In this document: positions 5,521 through 6,034 of the stretch, piece after piece
Layout of the letters: each line of letters begins with the position of its first letter
Numbering within the stretch: the first letter of the stretch is position 1
NCBI GenBank assembly: GCA_026982175.1
Contig: JALSHP010000029.1
Span: 1 to 6,034, forward strand
Origin: Campylobacteraceae bacterium
Lineage (GTDB): Bacteria > Campylobacterota > Campylobacteria > Campylobacterales > Sulfurovaceae
Direction of reading: 5' to 3'
DNA: 6,034 nucleotides
The notes under the pieces: generated by a model
Databases searched by the model: none
Told to the model about the DNA's origin: nothing
What the model saw: only the letters and a program-made list of their open reading frames with translations
Made by a program: the position numbers and the translations under genes

Positions 5521-6030
5521 CTATCTTTCCTCTTCATTATTTTTAGTTTTTTCTTTGTACTCTTTAAAGTTAATCTCGTGCATCTCTATTTCAAAAATAT
5601 TAGCAATTGATGTCACCTTATATCCTTCATCGCTTTTGGTTGAACTTTGACGTAAATTTTTAGTCGATTTATGTAAAAAACGCTTAAACATCTGCTCTGC
5701 CATTTTTCTCATATTGGTTTCATACTCTTTGGGTACAAACTTCTTTGTAATGGCACGTCTTAACTCCTGTTCAATCGCCTCTTTTGCCTGTAACCTCATG
5801 TCGCGAATAACAGGCTCAATCGAAAACGCTTTTAACCACTTATAGTACTCATCTTTACAGTGAAGCACAATCTCTTTGGCTTTAATTGCTTGTTCTTGCT
5901 TTAAGGCATAGTTCTCATTGGAGATACTCTTAAGGTCATCAATACGAAAGAGCTTTAACTTCTCTAACTCCATCTCCCCAATGTCTCTAGGAATTGCCAT
6001 GTCAAACCAAACCCTATCGAGATTGGCATT
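5521..6030 (-). CDS. hemA: Glutamyl-tRNA reductase, C-terminal part (cut by window edge; in-frame TAG at the edge)
   Basis: HemA reduces Glu-tRNA-Glu to glutamate-1-semialdehyde with NADPH, the first step of C5 tetrapyrrole synthesis. Only the last 170 codons are visible, out of about 420-430 expected. They hold the end of the NADPH domain, DRVWFDMAIPRDIG (family pattern D-(L/I/M)-A-(V/I)-PRD), the linker LFRIDDLKSIS, and the dimerisation domain, with WLKAFSIEPVIRDMR and KRFLHKSTKNLRQSS matching the E. coli WLRAQSASETIREYR and NRLIHAPTKSLQQAA regions. The conserved frame extends upstream of the ATG at 6000 through NANLDRVWFD to 6030, so that ATG is not the true start. The next codon upstream, 6033-6031, is TAG. 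Either the gene is broken or there is a sequence or assembly error at the edge. The natural stop TAG (5523-5521) touches the proS ATG, so hemA and proS are surely in one operon. Confidence 0.9.
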   Translation of the reverse strand, partial: NANLDRVWFDMAIPRDIGEMELEKLKLFRIDDLKSISNENYALKQEQAIKAKEIVLHCKDEYYKWLKAFSIEPVIRDMRLQAKEAIEQELRRAITKKFVPKEYETNMRKMAEQMFKRFLHKSTKNLRQSSTKSDEGYKVTSIANIFEIEMHEINFKEYKEKTKNNEEER

Positions 6031-6034
6031 CTAT

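Overview
The window is AT-rich and gene-dense, and looks chromosomal. It most likely comes from a member of the Campylobacterota (formerly Epsilonproteobacteria), perhaps near Sulfurovum or Sulfurimonas. The main reason is the minus-strand order hemA - proS - fxsA - (dsb) - hemC. From memory this matches the hemA-proS-membrane protein-hemC block of Campylobacter jejuni (around Cj0542-Cj0545), with a thiol-disulfide oxidoreductase gene added here. The genus is inference; no search was possible.

Layout, right to left along the minus strand. At 6030-5521 is the C-terminal part of glutamyl-tRNA reductase (hemA), first committed enzyme of C5-pathway tetrapyrrole synthesis. Its frame meets a TAG codon at the very edge of the window. 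The hemA stop codon abuts the proS ATG. proS (5520-4258) is an unusually short prolyl-tRNA synthetase that lacks the INS editing domain. proS overlaps fxsA (4261-3818) by 4 bp as ATGA, and fxsA overlaps a secreted CPFC thioredoxin-fold gene (3876-3028) by almost 60 bp. These four genes read as one tightly packed transcript. A 100-bp gap follows, carrying a probable promoter and an imperfect direct repeat. Next is hemC (2927-1962, TTG start), whose product acts three steps after HemA.

Left of hemC, a lone plus-strand gene for a small coiled-coil protein (1620-1931) converges on hemC, with a shared hairpin between them. It diverges from bpt (1554-787), an aminoacyl-tRNA-protein transferase of the N-degron pathway. 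bpt is probably transcribed from a TATAAT box so close to the ATG that the mRNA may be leaderless. A lysine/glutamate-rich protein of unknown function (759-58) follows bpt after 27 bp, and a 14-bp tandem repeat lies across the bpt stop codon at that junction.

HemA, ProS and Bpt all work on charged tRNAs: HemA consumes Glu-tRNA, ProS makes Pro-tRNA, and Bpt transfers an amino acid from tRNA to proteins. HemA and HemC belong to one pathway. I found no mobile element, CRISPR array, tRNA, rRNA or defence system. The most notable points are the INS-less ProRS, the in-frame stop in hemA, and the overprinted fxsA/dsb junction.
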